64,000 nt of DNA, from positions 23,458-87,457 of the forward strand of contig NZ_JAFBFW010000012.1 of assembly GCF_016909495.1 (NCBI RefSeq), read 5' to 3'. Below, one piece after another: positions 7,920-17,827 of the stretch. Numbering within the stretch: position 1 is the first letter of the stretch; each line of letters opens with the position of its first letter. The notes under the pieces are model-generated. The model did no database searches and was not told the DNA's origin. It worked only from the letters and a program-made list of their open reading frames with translations. This DNA is from Pantoea coffeiphila. Its GTDB lineage: Bacteria; Pseudomonadota; Gammaproteobacteria; Enterobacterales; Enterobacteriaceae. Made by a program: the position numbers and the translations under genes.

Positions 7920-9752
7920 TTAATCGTCATCAACACCGTCAACGTGATCCTTAATCATCAACAGGAACGGCCTGCCAAAGCGTTCCAGCTTTTTATGCCC
8001 CACCCCGTTAATACTCAGCATTTCTGAGGCCGTTAGTGGCATCTGTTCGGACATTTCAATCAGTGACGCATCGCTGAACACCACATAAGGCGGGATGTTG
8101 TCCTCATCGGCAATCGCTTTACGCAGCTTACGCAATTTGCCAAACAGCTTACGATCGTAATTGCCACCCCATGATTTCTGGCTGCTGCTGCGCGGTTTTG
8201 CCGTCACCAGCCTTGGTACTGCCAGCATCAGCGGCGTTTCACCACGCAATACCGGCCGGGCCGCTTCCGTCAGCTGGAGCGCTGAATACATCGCGATATT
8301 CTGGGTGACCAGGCCAAGGTGGATCAGCTGGCGAAGTACACTGGTCCAGTGTTCGGTCGTCTGCTCACGACCAATGCCGTAAACCGGCAGCTTGTCGTGC
8401 TGCATGTCGCGAATACGCTGATTATTTGCGCCGCGCAGGATCTCGACAATATAACCCATACCAAAACGCTGACCGACGCGATAAATACAGGAAAGCGCCT
8501 TCTGCGCCTCCACCAGCCCGTCATAGCGACGCGGCGGATCGAGGCAAACATCGCAGTTTCCACAGGCCTGTTGACGCCCCTCGCCGAAGTAGTTCAGCAG
8601 AACCAGACGGCGGCAGGTTTGCGCTTCGGCGAAGGCACCCATGGCATTGAGTTTATGGCGCTCAATATCCTGCAGCTGCCCCGGCGCTTTTTCTTCCAGG
8701 CAGCGGCGCAGCCAGGCCATATCTGCCGGATCGTAAAGCAGTAATGCCTCCGCCGGCAGGCCATCACGACCGGCGCGGCCGGTTTCCTGATAGTAGGATT
8801 CAATATTGCGCGGAATATCGAAATGCACCACGAAACGCACGTTGGGTTTGTTAATCCCCATACCGAACGCCACGGTGGCCACGACGATCTGTAAATCGTC
8901 ACGCTGGAAGGCTTCCTGCACATGCGCGCGATGCGCATTGTCCATTCCTGCGTGATAAGCACCCACGCTCAGCCCACGGCTTTGCAGACGTGCGGCTGTA
9001 TCTTCCACCTTGGCGCGGCTGTTGCAGTAAATAATGCCGCACGCACCGCGCTGATCCTGCACATAGCGCAGAAGTTGTTCGGTAGGTTTAAATTTTTCCA
9101 CCAGCGTGTAGCGAATATTCGGGCGATCGAAACTGCTGATCTGAATCAGCGGATCGTCTAACTGAAGCAGACGAACGATATCGTTTCGCGTCGTTTCATC
9201 CGCGGTGGCGGTCAGTGCCATCACCGGAACATTAGGCAGACGCTGTCTGAGCTGCCCCAGCGCACCGTACTCAGGGCGGAAGTCATGGCCCCACTGTGAA
9301 ATACAGTGGGCTTCGTCCACCGCCAGCATCGCCGGGTTCCAGTGCGTCAGCTGGTCGAGGAAGTTATCCATCATCAGCCGCTCAGGGGCGATATACAGCA
9401 TGCGTACTTTGCCAGTACGACAGCCTGCGATCACTTCCTGCTGCTGTTCACGGCTCTGCGTAGAATTCAGGCAGGCCGCAGACACCCCGTTTGCCAGCAG
9501 CTGATCGACCTGGTCTTTCATCAGTGAAATCAGCGGCGATACAACCAGCGTTAACCCATCGCGAACCAGCGCAGGAATCTGATAACAAAGAGATTTACCG
9601 CCACCGGTCGGCATAACCACCAGACAGTCACGTCCGTCGAGCGATGCCTGGATAATCGTTTGCTGTCCCGGACGAAACTGCTGATAGCCGAAGGTATCGC
9701 GAAGTACCTGCTCTGCCAGAGTCTCATTATTGATTACTGCTGCCGTAGACAC
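7920..9752 (-). CDS. recQ: ATP-dependent DNA helicase RecQ
   Basis: A 610-residue superfamily 2 helicase (E. coli RecQ has 609). It unwinds DNA 3' to 5' in RecF-pathway repair. Walker A is MPTGGGKS, the DEAH box is [14 protein letters not shown] and motif VI is [10 protein letters not shown]. The zinc-binding RQC region has [12 protein letters not shown] and CGNCDVC, and a C-terminal HRDC domain covers about residues 525-605. The only in-frame start that keeps the family N-terminus is GTG 9752, with GGGGA upstream. pldA lies upstream on the same strand, as in E. coli. Confidence 0.95.
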   Translation of the reverse strand: MSTAAVINNETLAEQVLRDTFGYQQFRPGQQTIIQASLDGRDCLVVMPTGGGKSLCYQIPALVRDGLTLVVSPLISLMKDQVDQLLANGVSAACLNSTQSREQQQEVIAGCRTGKVRMLYIAPERLMMDNFLDQLTHWNPAMLAVDEAHCISQWGHDFRPEYGALGQLRQRLPNVPVMALTATADETTRNDIVRLLQLDDPLIQISSFDRPNIRYTLVEKFKPTEQLLRYVQDQRGACGIIYCNSRAKVEDTAARLQSRGLSVGAYHAGMDNAHRAHVQEAFQRDDLQIVVATVAFGMGINKPNVRFVVHFDIPRNIESYYQETGRAGRDGLPAEALLLYDPADMAWLRRCLEEKAPGQLQDIERHKLNAMGAFAEAQTCRRLVLLNYFGEGRQQACGNCDVCLDPPRRYDGLVEAQKALSCIYRVGQRFGMGYIVEILRGANNQRIRDMQHDKLPVYGIGREQTTEHWTSVLRQLIHLGLVTQNIAMYSALQLTEAARPVLRGETPLMLAVPRLVTAKPRSSSQKSWGGNYDRKLFGKLRKLRKAIADEDNIPPYVVFSDASLIEMSEQMPLTASEMLSINGVGHKKLERFGRPFLLMIKDHVDGVDDD

Positions 9753-10040
9753 ATTGTCCCCAATCTGAAGTGGTGTGAAGCGCTACCGGGCACTGCCTGC
9801 CCGATGGTGATGCCAGAACCGACGGTTGAGCAAGACTCAACCACAGCGAAGAATGATAACTCATGTCCGGAGCAAGATCTGGATTATCGCGAGCATTTTG
9901 CTTATTTGCGAAGCGATTCGCGCCGTTTTGCTGCGTCACTTTTCATCGATGGCTCTGTCTGCGAAGCGGGCTGCAAAACGTAATATTGCTGCGCAAAGCC
10001 GAGATCCGGAACAGGGGAAACCGACTTTGGCTGGGTTTCA
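9753..10040. other. pldA-recQ intergenic region
   Basis: About 290 bases between the pldA terminator and the recQ start. They presumably hold the recQ promoter, but I cannot name a convincing one. The short frames present are not supported by codon pattern or ribosome-binding sites. Confidence 0.4.
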
Positions 10041-10066
10041 TTCGCCGGGCAGTTGCGCCCGGCGAA
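10041..10066 (-). terminator. pldA terminator hairpin
   Basis: A perfect 10-bp stem, TTCGCCGGGC (10041-10050) with GCCCGGCGAA (10057-10066), just past the pldA stop. The U tract on the minus strand is weak, so it may also act as an mRNA-stabilising hairpin. Confidence 0.65.
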
Positions 10067-10073
10067 GATGAAA

Positions 10074-10958
10074 TCAGAACAGATCGTTAAGCGTTACGCC
10101 CACGCCAACGCGAGTTTGACGATGGTTATAATCGATCAGCGATTCGCCGTAGCCGCTAAAGACCTGGGTATAGAAGCGCACGTGTTCAGTCATCGGGTAA
10201 CTCCAGCCCAGCTCCGCGCCGCCGTAGCCGCTGTTCCAGTTGTAGTTACTCTTCACGCTGAAGATGCTGTCACCCATCTGATAACCCAGCGTCAAGCGGT
10301 AGTAGCCCATATACTTGGTGATATCCGGGTTATCGTCGTTGCTTTCACTTTCCGGCAGGCGATACCAGGGCTTCACCTCCACCAGCCAGTTGCCGTTTTG
10401 CGCCATCAGTCGGGCATAAACCCGGTTCCAGCTGCGTGAAGTCGGGTCTGAACGCCCGTTTGACTGGTGGTTGAGACCGGTTTCTACATCCCGCAGCGTC
10501 CAGCCACCCAGGCTGTAGTCGGTTGCCCAGCCGAGGAAAATCTGTGGCTCATAGTTGGTTTCACGGAACGGTGAAGATGCCCCCGCTCCACGGTTGGAGA
10601 GCTGCCACCAGGATTTCTGCGTATAGGAGGCCGCCAGCACAGAATTATCGCCCAGGATGCCGCGCCACAGTGGGAAGGCCAGGCTCAGCTGAAATTTCAC
10701 CTCGTCGTGCTTGGCTTCATTACCCCAGTTGTAGGACTCAATCGCTTCCCGGTTGATATTGCTGGTATAGGTATAAAGCAGATAGTTGCTCTCATAGGGA
10801 TAGAGAACAAACGGGTTATCGTGTTTTTCCAGCAGGTTAGCAATGATGCTACCGGGAACCTCAGGCCGGTCATGAACTTCTTTTAGCGTCGCTTCCTGTG
10901 CCAGCGCAATTGTCGGAACCAGGAGTGCTGTCGCCAGCAGTCCTTTCAGCAGAGCCAT
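10074..10958 (-). CDS. pldA: Outer-membrane phospholipase A (OMPLA)
   Basis: A 294-residue precursor with a 20-residue signal peptide (MALLKGLLATALLVPTIALA, cleavage before QEATL), matching E. coli PldA. It forms a 12-strand outer-membrane beta barrel that dimerises with calcium and hydrolyses misplaced phospholipids. The catalytic His and Ser are in GLNHQSNGRSD and the Asn in SWNRVY. The protein ends with Phe, as barrel proteins do. It is transcribed towards recQ and divergent from yigI. Confidence 0.95.
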   Translation of the reverse strand: MALLKGLLATALLVPTIALAQEATLKEVHDRPEVPGSIIANLLEKHDNPFVLYPYESNYLLYTYTSNINREAIESYNWGNEAKHDEVKFQLSLAFPLWRGILGDNSVLAASYTQKSWWQLSNRGAGASSPFRETNYEPQIFLGWATDYSLGGWTLRDVETGLNHQSNGRSDPTSRSWNRVYARLMAQNGNWLVEVKPWYRLPESESNDDNPDITKYMGYYRLTLGYQMGDSIFSVKSNYNWNSGYGGAELGWSYPMTEHVRFYTQVFSGYGESLIDYNHRQTRVGVGVTLNDLF

Positions 10959-11128
10959 AATTTACTCCCGGTGGGCGAATATGAAGATAAAAGCACGCCA
11001 TTCTACACATAAAGTGCTGCCCGCTTTAGTGCTGTTTTCTGAAAGTGGAAAGCACTGCCAACGAAGCATAAGATACTCACCTCATTAACCTTTGATTTAC
11101 TTTTCTCCGGCTTTACAGGATCACAATA

Positions 11129-11599
11129 ATGTCAGCGTTACCTTTGGATCAGGCGGCAGCACGTCGGCTGATTGGCGAAATTTTTGTTTATGATATGCCC
11201 TTCAACCGCTCGCTCGGGCTGGAGCTGGATCGCCTTGAACCGGACTTTGCTCAGCTAAGCCTGGCGAATCAAACCATGCTGGTCGGCAACTATGCGCAGA
11301 AAATTCTGCACGGTGGGGTGATTGCCTCGGTGCTGGACGTGGCGGCGGGTCTGGTCTGCGTTAGCAGCGCGCTGACCCGCCAGCAAAGCATTACCGAAGA
11401 AGAGCTTCGCCAGCGCCTGTCGCGCATGGGCACCATCGATCTGCGCGTGGATTACCTGCGGCCAGGGCGCGGCGAGCGTTTTATCGCCAGCAGCAGCCTG
11501 CTGCGCGGCGGTAACAAAGTCTCCGTTGCCCGCGTTGAACTCCATAACGATGCCGGTGTTCACATTGCCAGCGCTACTGCTACCTATATGATTGGTTAA
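11129..11599 (+). CDS. yigI: YigI, PaaI-type hotdog thioesterase family
   Basis: A 156-residue hotdog-fold protein matching E. coli YigI (155). The family pattern is [17 protein letters not shown], with [15 protein letters not shown] in the core strands. It is probably an acyl-CoA thioesterase; its physiological substrate is not evident from sequence. It sits in the E. coli position between pldA and rarD, and the rarD start follows 3 bases after the stop, so the two are cotranscribed. Confidence 0.9.
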   Translation: MSALPLDQAAARRLIGEIFVYDMPFNRSLGLELDRLEPDFAQLSLANQTMLVGNYAQKILHGGVIASVLDVAAGLVCVSSALTRQQSITEEELRQRLSRMGTIDLRVDYLRPGRGERFIASSSLLRGGNKVSVARVELHNDAGVHIASATATYMIG

Positions 11600-11602
11600 G
11601 AA

Positions 11603-12502
11603 ATGAATCCACAACAAACACGCCAGGGCGTGCTCTTTGCGCTGGGAGCGTATTTTATCTGGGGCGTGGCTCCGGTCTATTTCAAACTGATCCAGCAGGT
11701 ACCCGCCGGGGAGATTATGACCCACCGGGTTATCTGGTCCTTCTTTTTTATGCTGGTATTAATCAGCATCAGCCGCAGCTGGCGTAATATTCGCGCCATT
11801 GCCGCCCAGCCGAAAAAGGTGCTGCTGCTGGCCGTATCCGCCGTGGTGATCTGCAGCAACTGGCTGCTGTATATCTGGGCGGTAAACAATCACCATATGC
11901 TGGAAGCCAGCCTCGGTTACTTTATCAACCCGCTACTAAACGTTTTGGTCGGTATGCTGTTTCTTGGCGAGCGCTTCCGCCGTTTACAGTGGCTGGCCGT
12001 TGCGCTTGCCACCTGTGGCGTGCTGGTTCAGCTGTGGAAGTTCGGTTCAGTGCCCGTTATCGCGCTTGGCCTTGCGGCGACGTTCTCAATGTATGGGCTA
12101 CTGCGTAAGAAAATTGCGGTGGATGCACAAACCGGCATGCTGGTTGAAACCAGCTGGCTGCTGGTTCCCGCTGCCGTCTATTTGTTCGCCATCGTCGACA
12201 GTCCCACCAGCCACCTCGGCAACAATGCGGCAAGCCTGAATATTCTGCTGGCCGCCGCCGGGATTATCACCACCGTCCCGCTGATGCTGTTTACCGCCGC
12301 CTGCACACGTCTGCGCCTCTCTACCGTGGGATTCTTCCAGTATCTTGGCCCGACGCTGATGTTCCTGCTGGCCGTGCTGTTCTACGGTGAGCAGATGACG
12401 TCAGATAAAGCCGTGACCTTCGGCTTTATCTGGGCGGCGCTCGCACTGTTTATCGCGGACGCACTCTGGACGCTGCGCCGATCACCGTCGCGCATAGCGT
12501 GA
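11603..12502 (+). CDS. rarD: EamA-family transporter RarD
   Basis: A 299-residue integral membrane protein with about ten predicted helices and two EamA repeats (E. coli RarD has 296). Characteristic stretches are YFIWGVAPVYFKLI, NNHHMLEASLGYFINPLLN and GFFQYLGPTLMFLLAV. Chloramphenicol resistance has been attributed to RarD in some species, but the natural substrate is unclear. It starts 3 bases after yigI, within the Shine-Dalgarno-like GGTTAAGAA. Its 3' end overlaps the convergent abrB-like gene by 21 bases. Confidence 0.92.
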   Translation: MNPQQTRQGVLFALGAYFIWGVAPVYFKLIQQVPAGEIMTHRVIWSFFFMLVLISISRSWRNIRAIAAQPKKVLLLAVSAVVICSNWLLYIWAVNNHHMLEASLGYFINPLLNVLVGMLFLGERFRRLQWLAVALATCGVLVQLWKFGSVPVIALGLAATFSMYGLLRKKIAVDAQTGMLVETSWLLVPAAVYLFAIVDSPTSHLGNNAASLNILLAAAGIITTVPLMLFTAACTRLRLSTVGFFQYLGPTLMFLLAVLFYGEQMTSDKAVTFGFIWAALALFIADALWTLRRSPSRIA

Positions 12503-13525
12503 AAGAAATCGGGCCATTGCCGGGCCGGTCAGCAGGATAGAGAACAGGCGTAGCGTCTGCATCGCCATCACAAAAGCCAGATCGACCCGGCTACCGGCAG
12601 CAATAATTGCAACGGTGTCCAGCCCGCCAGGGCTGGTCGCCAGATATGCGGTCAGCATATCGACATGAAGTACCCGAGTCAGCATCCATGCCATCGCGCC
12701 ACACAGCAACATCAGTCCGATAATCGATGCCACCATTTGCGGTAACGTGCGTAGCGCCAGCAGGAAGACCGGACGGGTGAAGCGCAGGCCAACCGTCCAG
12801 CCAATCAGCGCATAGGCCAGCGCCAGCAGCCACTCTGGCACCTGTAACGTTACCGTACCGCTGGAATGCAGAGTCGCCCCGATCAGCGCGGGCAGCAGCA
12901 ATGCGCCGGAGGGAATACGGAATTTCTGACCGAGCACCGCCCCAAGGACAATCACCGCCAGCGTCGCGGCAAACCCCCACCCCAGATGCGGAAACCACTC
13001 CAGCCCGCTGGACTGCGCGCTGTCGCCCAGGCTGATCCGTGCCACTATCGCGGCAGCAGCAGCGACAAACAGCACGCGCAGATACTGCATAAATGCCACC
13101 AGCCGGGTATCCGCCCCAAAATCACCGGCCATTGCCACCATTGCGGATGCGCCTCCGGGGGAGGAACCCCACGCGCCGGTCGGACCAGGCAGATCGCTGA
13201 AGCGCACCAGCAGATAGCCGGACAGTCCGCTGGCTGCCAGCGTGAGCAGAAGCACGGACAGGACGATGGGCCAGTCGGCCAGCAGCGGTTGAAGAATGGA
13301 GGGTGAAAGGCTCTGGGCAATCATGCAGCCCAGCACGGCCTGGCACAGTACAAACAGGCGTTTACTGATGCGGATCTGCGCACCGCTCAGCCCCATTACC
13401 ACGCCGACTATCATCGGGCCCAGTAACAGCGCAGCCGGTACATGAAAAACCTGCAGGACAGACCCCAACAGCAGCGATGTGATGAGCAACAGCGCCCACT
13501 GGTATCGCAGGGATAACCGTTCCAT
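12482..13525 (-). CDS. AbrB-family (PF05145) membrane protein
   Basis: A 347-residue polytopic membrane protein made of two similar halves. Each half contains the motif SSPGGA-A (GAWGSSPGGASAMVAMA) or SPGGLD (AYLATSPGGLDTVAIIA). It closely resembles E. coli AbrB (b0715 product), once labelled as an ammonia monooxygenase-related regulator and better regarded as a putative transporter. The substrate is unknown. In E. coli the corA-rarD gap holds yigF and yigG, so this gene is a lineage-specific replacement. The ATG is 13525. The end overlaps rarD tail-to-tail by 21 bases, a tight convergent arrangement. Confidence 0.85.
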   Translation of the reverse strand: MERLSLRYQWALLLITSLLLGSVLQVFHVPAALLLGPMIVGVVMGLSGAQIRISKRLFVLCQAVLGCMIAQSLSPSILQPLLADWPIVLSVLLLTLAASGLSGYLLVRFSDLPGPTGAWGSSPGGASAMVAMAGDFGADTRLVAFMQYLRVLFVAAAAAIVARISLGDSAQSSGLEWFPHLGWGFAATLAVIVLGAVLGQKFRIPSGALLLPALIGATLHSSGTVTLQVPEWLLALAYALIGWTVGLRFTRPVFLLALRTLPQMVASIIGLMLLCGAMAWMLTRVLHVDMLTAYLATSPGGLDTVAIIAAGSRVDLAFVMAMQTLRLFSILLTGPAMARFLSRYARR

Positions 13526-13656
13526 AGAGTGAAGCGATCTCAGCTGAAATAAGAACTTACAGATTACCCGCAGCGTGGACGGAGTACCAGATCGTGAAAC
13601 ATTTTGAGAGAGTTAAGACCGGCCCAGCCCGATAAATCAGGCTGAGCCAGCGGCAA

Positions 13657-14610
13657 TCAGAGCCAGTTTTTACGCTTAAAGTAGGCGTAAGGCGCCAGCC
13701 CGGCGAGGATCATCAGGGTAATGGCTCCCGGATAACCAAAGCTCCACCGCAGTTCCGGCATAAACTCAAAGTTCATCCCGTAGCTGGATGCCACCAGCGT
13801 TGGCGGCAGGAAGACTACCGATACCACCGAGAAGATTTTGATAATGCGGTTCTGCTCGATGTTGATAAAGCCCATTGCCGCCTGCATCAGGAAGTTAACC
13901 TTCTGGAACAGCGATTCGTTGTGCGGCAGCAGGGATTCGATATCCCGCAGAATTTCGCGAGCCTGTTCCAGCTGATTAGCTGGCAGGCGCGCTTTACGCA
14001 CCAGGAAGTTGAGGGCGCGCTGGGTATCCATCAGGCACAGACGCACCTTCCAACCGATATCTTCCAGCTCGGCCAGCGTAGACAGCGCGGAGTCAAACTC
14101 ATCGCCCTGCTGGCCTTCCATAATGACCCGGCTAAGCTTTTCCAGATCGCTGTAGATATTTTCGATCTCATCGGCAAGCTGTTCGATTTTGGTTTCAAAC
14201 AGATCCAGCAATAGCTCGTAGGCATTACCGTCGGTCAGAACCTGATTGCGCGCACGCATGCGGTAAAGACGGAAGGCGGGCAGCTCGCGCTCGCGCAGGG
14301 TGTATAAACGCCCTTCGCGAATGGTAAACGCCACCGTTGAGTTACCGGCGTGATCTTCAGCATCTTCAAAGAAAAAGAAGGAGTGGATGTGCAGGCCGTC
14401 TTCGTCTTCGAAGAAGCGTGCCGATGCTTCAATGTCTTCCAGTTCAGGACGGGTGGCCAGGCTTTGGCCCAGCTCGGTCTGGACGCGGTCTCGCTCAGCT
14501 TCTTCTGGCTCGATCAGATCGACCCAGACGGAGCCGGTCAGCTCTTCGCTGGCATCATCCAGCTCAAGACGGGTCAGACGGCTCTGGTCCAGTTTAAATG
14601 CGCTCAGCAT
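13657..14610 (-). CDS. corA: Magnesium/cobalt/nickel channel CorA
   Basis: A 317-residue protein (E. coli 316) with a large cytoplasmic N-terminal domain, a long helix and two C-terminal membrane helices. The selectivity motif is intact in [13 protein letters not shown], and the basic tail is KRKNWL. It forms the pentameric magnesium uptake channel of the inner membrane. It is transcribed from a long leader (about 230 bases) containing a short ORF and a strong hairpin, listed separately, which suggests the translation-coupled control described in Salmonella. Confidence 0.96.
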   Translation of the reverse strand: MLSAFKLDQSRLTRLELDDASEELTGSVWVDLIEPEEAERDRVQTELGQSLATRPELEDIEASARFFEDEDGLHIHSFFFFEDAEDHAGNSTVAFTIREGRLYTLRERELPAFRLYRMRARNQVLTDGNAYELLLDLFETKIEQLADEIENIYSDLEKLSRVIMEGQQGDEFDSALSTLAELEDIGWKVRLCLMDTQRALNFLVRKARLPANQLEQAREILRDIESLLPHNESLFQKVNFLMQAAMGFINIEQNRIIKIFSVVSVVFLPPTLVASSYGMNFEFMPELRWSFGYPGAITLMILAGLAPYAYFKRKNWL

Positions 14611-14731
14611 AGCAATACTCCCAATTCGCAGTGACTAGTGGGACAGAGCGCTTGAACACGGGAAACATGCGTTTCAGTCAGCGAACAGTACTGACTCAGA
14701 GCGACGGGGAATGCGGTCGCCAACAACCACG

Positions 14732-14759
14732 AAGGCTATCGGCAAAAGAGGATAGCCTT
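14732..14759 (-). promoter_or_regulatory. corA leader hairpin
   Basis: A perfect 9-bp stem, AAGGCTATC (14732-14740) with GATAGCCTT (14751-14759), over a 10-base loop. It overlaps the stop codon of the short leader ORF, so a ribosome reaching the stop would disrupt it. No U tract follows, which fits a Rho-dependent rather than an intrinsic mechanism. Confidence 0.65.
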
Positions 14760-14814
14760 AGGAGTTGTACCTGGTGTGCAGGTCAGTGAGCCAGTATCTA
14801 CTGGGTGTGTCCAA
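14758..14814 (-). CDS. corL: Leader ORF in corA mRNA, corL candidate
   Basis: An 18-codon frame starting at TTG 14814 and encoding MDTPSRYWLTDLHTRYNS. AAGAGGA lies about 10 bases upstream. It sits between the inferred transcription start and corA. In Salmonella a short ORF, corL, in the corA leader couples translation to Rho-dependent termination. Position, size and the overlapping hairpin match that model. I cannot confirm identity with the Salmonella peptide from memory. Confidence 0.55.
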   Translation of the reverse strand: MDTPSRYWLTDLHTRYNS

Positions 14815-14846
14815 GGCGAATGTCCTCTTAGGGTAATGGTGGGCGC

Positions 14847-14875
14847 ATGTTACGCTGAGACGAAAAAGGCGTCAA
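14847..14875 (-). promoter_or_regulatory. corA promoter
   Basis: TTGACG (14870-14875) and TAACAT (14847-14852) on the minus strand are separated by exactly 17 bases, a near-consensus sigma-70 promoter. Transcription would start near 14840, giving a leader of about 230 bases. Confidence 0.75.
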
Positions 14876-14891
14876 GCGGGCCCACCTTTCA

Positions 14892-17054
14892 TCACAGCGC
14901 TTCCAGCTTCGCGTACGCGGCAACCAGCCATTTGATCCCCTGCCCCTGGAACGCCACCTGCAGGCGGCTGTGTTCGCCGCTGCCTTCCAGGTTAACAATC
15001 GTCCCCTCACCGAACTTGGCGTGAAGAACGCGCTGGCCAAGGGTGAAGCCGCTGTCGTTTTTCGCTACCGGCGTACCCATCCGCTGATGGCTGACCGGGC
15101 GGCTGACGCTGGCGCGCAGGCGTACCTCTTCAACGCACTCTTCCGGCAGCTCGCCGACAAAGCGTGAGGGGCGGTGATAGACTTCTTTACCATACAGGCG
15201 GCGCGTTTCCGCGTAGGTCAGGGTCAGCTTTTGCATCGCGCGGGTGACGCCAACGTAGGCCAGACGGCGCTCTTCTTCCAGCCTTCCACCTTCATCCAGC
15301 GACATCTGGCTGGGGAACATGCCCTCTTCCATGCCGACGATAAATACCTGCATAAACTCCAGCCCTTTGGCCGCATGCATGGTCATCAGCTGCACCGCAT
15401 CCTGCCACTTATCCGCCTGCCCTTCGCCCGCTTCCAGCGCTGCATGAGAGAGGAAAGCCTGTAGCGGCATCAGGTCTTCATCTTCATCCTGATAGCTGTA
15501 CTGACGGGTGGCGTTGACCAGTTCCTCAAGGTTTTCGACGCGTGCCTGGCCCTTTTCACCCTTTTCCTGCTCGTACATCAGCCACAGGCCGGAATCTTTG
15601 ATCACCCGGTCAGTCTGCACATGCAGCGGCAGTTCGGTGGTTTCCTGCGCCAGCGAGTCCACCAGCTCAATAAATCGTTGCAGCGCCGAGGCGGCACGCC
15701 CGGCCAGCGCTTTTTCCTGCAGCAGCGCGCGTGAGCTTTGCCACATCGTTAACTGACGCTCACGAGCGGTCTGCCGCACCACGTCGAGGGTGCGATCGCC
15801 AATGCCACGTGTTGGCGTGTTGATCACACGCTCAAAGGCGGCATCGTCATTACGATTGGCAATCAGACGCAGGTAGGCCAGCGCGTCCTTGATTTCCTGA
15901 CGTTCAAAGAAGCGCATGCCGCCATAAATGCGGTAAGGCATACTGGTTTGCAGCAGCGCCTCTTCCAGCACGCGCGACTGGGCGTTGCTGCGATAGAGGA
16001 TCGCGCAGTCATTCAGCGCCCCACCGTTTTCCATCCACACTTTGATGCGATTAACCACAAAGCGCGCTTCATCCAGCTCGTTAAAGGCGCAATAGAGGGC
16101 AATCGGTTCACCGTCGCTGCCGTCGGTCCACAGCTCTTTGCCCAGACGGCCATTGTTATTGGCGATCAGGGCGTTAGCGGCTTTCAGAATATTGTTGGTG
16201 GAGCGATAGTTCTGCTCGAGGCGAATGGTTTCCGCCCCCGGGAAATCGTTCAGGAAGCGCTGGATGTTCTCAACCTGCGCACCACGCCAGCCGTAGATAG
16301 ACTGATCGTCATCGCCGACGATAATCACCTTGCCGCTGTCGCCGGCCAGCATGCGAATCCACGCATACTGAATGTTGTTGGTGTCCTGGAATTCGTCCAC
16401 CAGAATATTGGTAAAACGTTCGCGGTAGTGATTAAGAATATGCGGCTTGTTCAGCCACAGTTCGTGCGCGCGCAGCAGCAGTTCGGCAAAGTCCACCAGG
16501 CCGGCACGATCGCAGGCTTCCTGATAGGCCTGATAGATGCGTAACCAGGTCTGTTCAATCGGGTTGCCGTAGCTCTCAATATTTTTCGGGCGCAGCCCTT
16601 CATCTTTTTTGCCGTTGATGTACCACATGCCCTGACGTGCAGGCCACTGCTTCTCATCAAGATTCATCGCCTTGATCAGACGCTTCAACAGCCGAAGCTG
16701 GTCTTCACTGTCGAGGATCTGAAAATCCTGCGGCAGGTTGGCATCCAGATGGTGGGCGCGCAGCAGGCGATGAGCGAGTCCATGGAAGGTCCCAATCCAC
16801 ATTCCCCCCTGGCTGGTTCCAATCAGCTGTTCGATGCGGTGGCGCATCTCAGCGGCGGCTTTATTGGTAAAGGTCACCGCCATGATGGAGTAAGGGGAAC
16901 AGTTTTCAACCGCCATCAGCCAGGCAATACGGTGAACCAGGACGCGGGTTTTACCACTGCCGGCACCCGCCAGCACCAGCAGGTTGCTGCGCGGCGCGGC
17001 GACGGCTTCGCGTTGTTTGTCATTCAGGCTGTCGAGCAGATCGGAAACGTCCAT
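14892..17054 (-). CDS. uvrD: DNA helicase II UvrD
   Basis: A 720-residue superfamily 1A helicase, the same length as E. coli UvrD. It acts 3' to 5' in nucleotide excision repair and methyl-directed mismatch repair. Walker A is LAGAGSGKT, motif II VDEFQDTN, motif [17 protein letters not shown] and motif VI RRLAYVGVTRA. A C-terminal RNA-polymerase-binding Tudor-like region ends in QGIKWLVAAYAKLEAL. I chose ATG 17054 (MDVSDLLDSLNDKQREA) as in E. coli, not the upstream in-frame start. It is the last gene of the dapF-yigA-xerC-yigB-uvrD run, 56 bases after yigB. Confidence 0.96.
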   Translation of the reverse strand: MDVSDLLDSLNDKQREAVAAPRSNLLVLAGAGSGKTRVLVHRIAWLMAVENCSPYSIMAVTFTNKAAAEMRHRIEQLIGTSQGGMWIGTFHGLAHRLLRAHHLDANLPQDFQILDSEDQLRLLKRLIKAMNLDEKQWPARQGMWYINGKKDEGLRPKNIESYGNPIEQTWLRIYQAYQEACDRAGLVDFAELLLRAHELWLNKPHILNHYRERFTNILVDEFQDTNNIQYAWIRMLAGDSGKVIIVGDDDQSIYGWRGAQVENIQRFLNDFPGAETIRLEQNYRSTNNILKAANALIANNNGRLGKELWTDGSDGEPIALYCAFNELDEARFVVNRIKVWMENGGALNDCAILYRSNAQSRVLEEALLQTSMPYRIYGGMRFFERQEIKDALAYLRLIANRNDDAAFERVINTPTRGIGDRTLDVVRQTARERQLTMWQSSRALLQEKALAGRAASALQRFIELVDSLAQETTELPLHVQTDRVIKDSGLWLMYEQEKGEKGQARVENLEELVNATRQYSYQDEDEDLMPLQAFLSHAALEAGEGQADKWQDAVQLMTMHAAKGLEFMQVFIVGMEEGMFPSQMSLDEGGRLEEERRLAYVGVTRAMQKLTLTYAETRRLYGKEVYHRPSRFVGELPEECVEEVRLRASVSRPVSHQRMGTPVAKNDSGFTLGQRVLHAKFGEGTIVNLEGSGEHSRLQVAFQGQGIKWLVAAYAKLEAL

Positions 17055-17110
17055 AAGCACCATCGGGGTAGAGGGCGGCACACCGCCCTACTGGTTATTT
17101 AACCAGTTCA

Positions 17111-17827
17111 TTATAACAACGCAGTCAGCGATGCCAACTGAGAAATCTCCAGCGTTGGGAGCAGACGCGCATCATCGATATGCATCAGATTGCCACCGCG
17201 TAAATTGATCCAGCAGGCCTGCATCCCGCAGCGCACTGCACCGGCAACGTCGGTGGTGAGGTCGTCACCCACGTGCAGAATGCGTTCCGGTGCCAGATTC
17301 AACCGTTCTGCGGCAGTGTGGTACATATCCTGATACGGCTTGGCACGGCCATCGGGGCCCGCGCGCAGGATAAACTGGAAGTATTTATCCAGGCCAAACA
17401 GATGCGGCTCAGCGTTACCGTTGGTGATCGCCACCAGAGGAATACGCTCTGCCAGTGCCGCCAGCGTGGCATGGTTTTCATCAGAGATGGTGATTTTGCT
17501 ACGCCATTCAGCGAATACGGACATCACTTCGCGCGAGCCGTCGGCCGCCTGCACGGGAGCCAATCCCACATCCAGCATCGACTGCTCAACGGCACGGCGT
17601 CGCCATTCGCTGACATCATGATAGATTTCCGGCTCGGCCAGCAGTAGTCGCTGACGCACCTGCTGATACTGCTCCACGCTATAGTTTTCTAGCGCCGGAT
17701 GATGGGCCTGTAATGCGGCATGGGACTCTTTTGTGGTGCGCGCAATCACCGGATAATTGTCGTACAGCGTATCATCGAGATCGAAGGTCATCGCCGCGAT
17801 CGGACGCGGTGGTCGGTAAAAATGCAT
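17111..17827 (-). CDS. yigB: HAD phosphatase YigB (riboflavin pathway)
   Basis: A 238-residue haloacid dehalogenase, the same length as E. coli YigB. E. coli YigB dephosphorylates 5-amino-6-(5-phospho-D-ribitylamino)uracil in flavin synthesis and also FMN. The nucleophile motif is TFDLDDTLYDN, motif II is in VAITNGNAEP and the acidic motif is HVGDDLTTDVAGA. Its ATG overlaps the xerC stop by 1 base, indicating translational coupling. Confidence 0.93.
   Translation of the reverse strand: MHFYRPPRPIAAMTFDLDDTLYDNYPVIARTTKESHAALQAHHPALENYSVEQYQQVRQRLLLAEPEIYHDVSEWRRRAVEQSMLDVGLAPVQAADGSREVMSVFAEWRSKITISDENHATLAALAERIPLVAITNGNAEPHLFGLDKYFQFILRAGPDGRAKPYQDMYHTAAERLNLAPERILHVGDDLTTDVAGAVRCGMQACWINLRGGNLMHIDDARLLPTLEISQLASLTALL

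Noticed and set aside
15948..16544. Long plus-strand frame opposite uvrD (and similar frames opposite ilvG, wecB, wecC and corA)
   Set aside because: These mirror the codon structure of strongly conserved genes on the other strand and have no ribosome-binding site or recognisable product.
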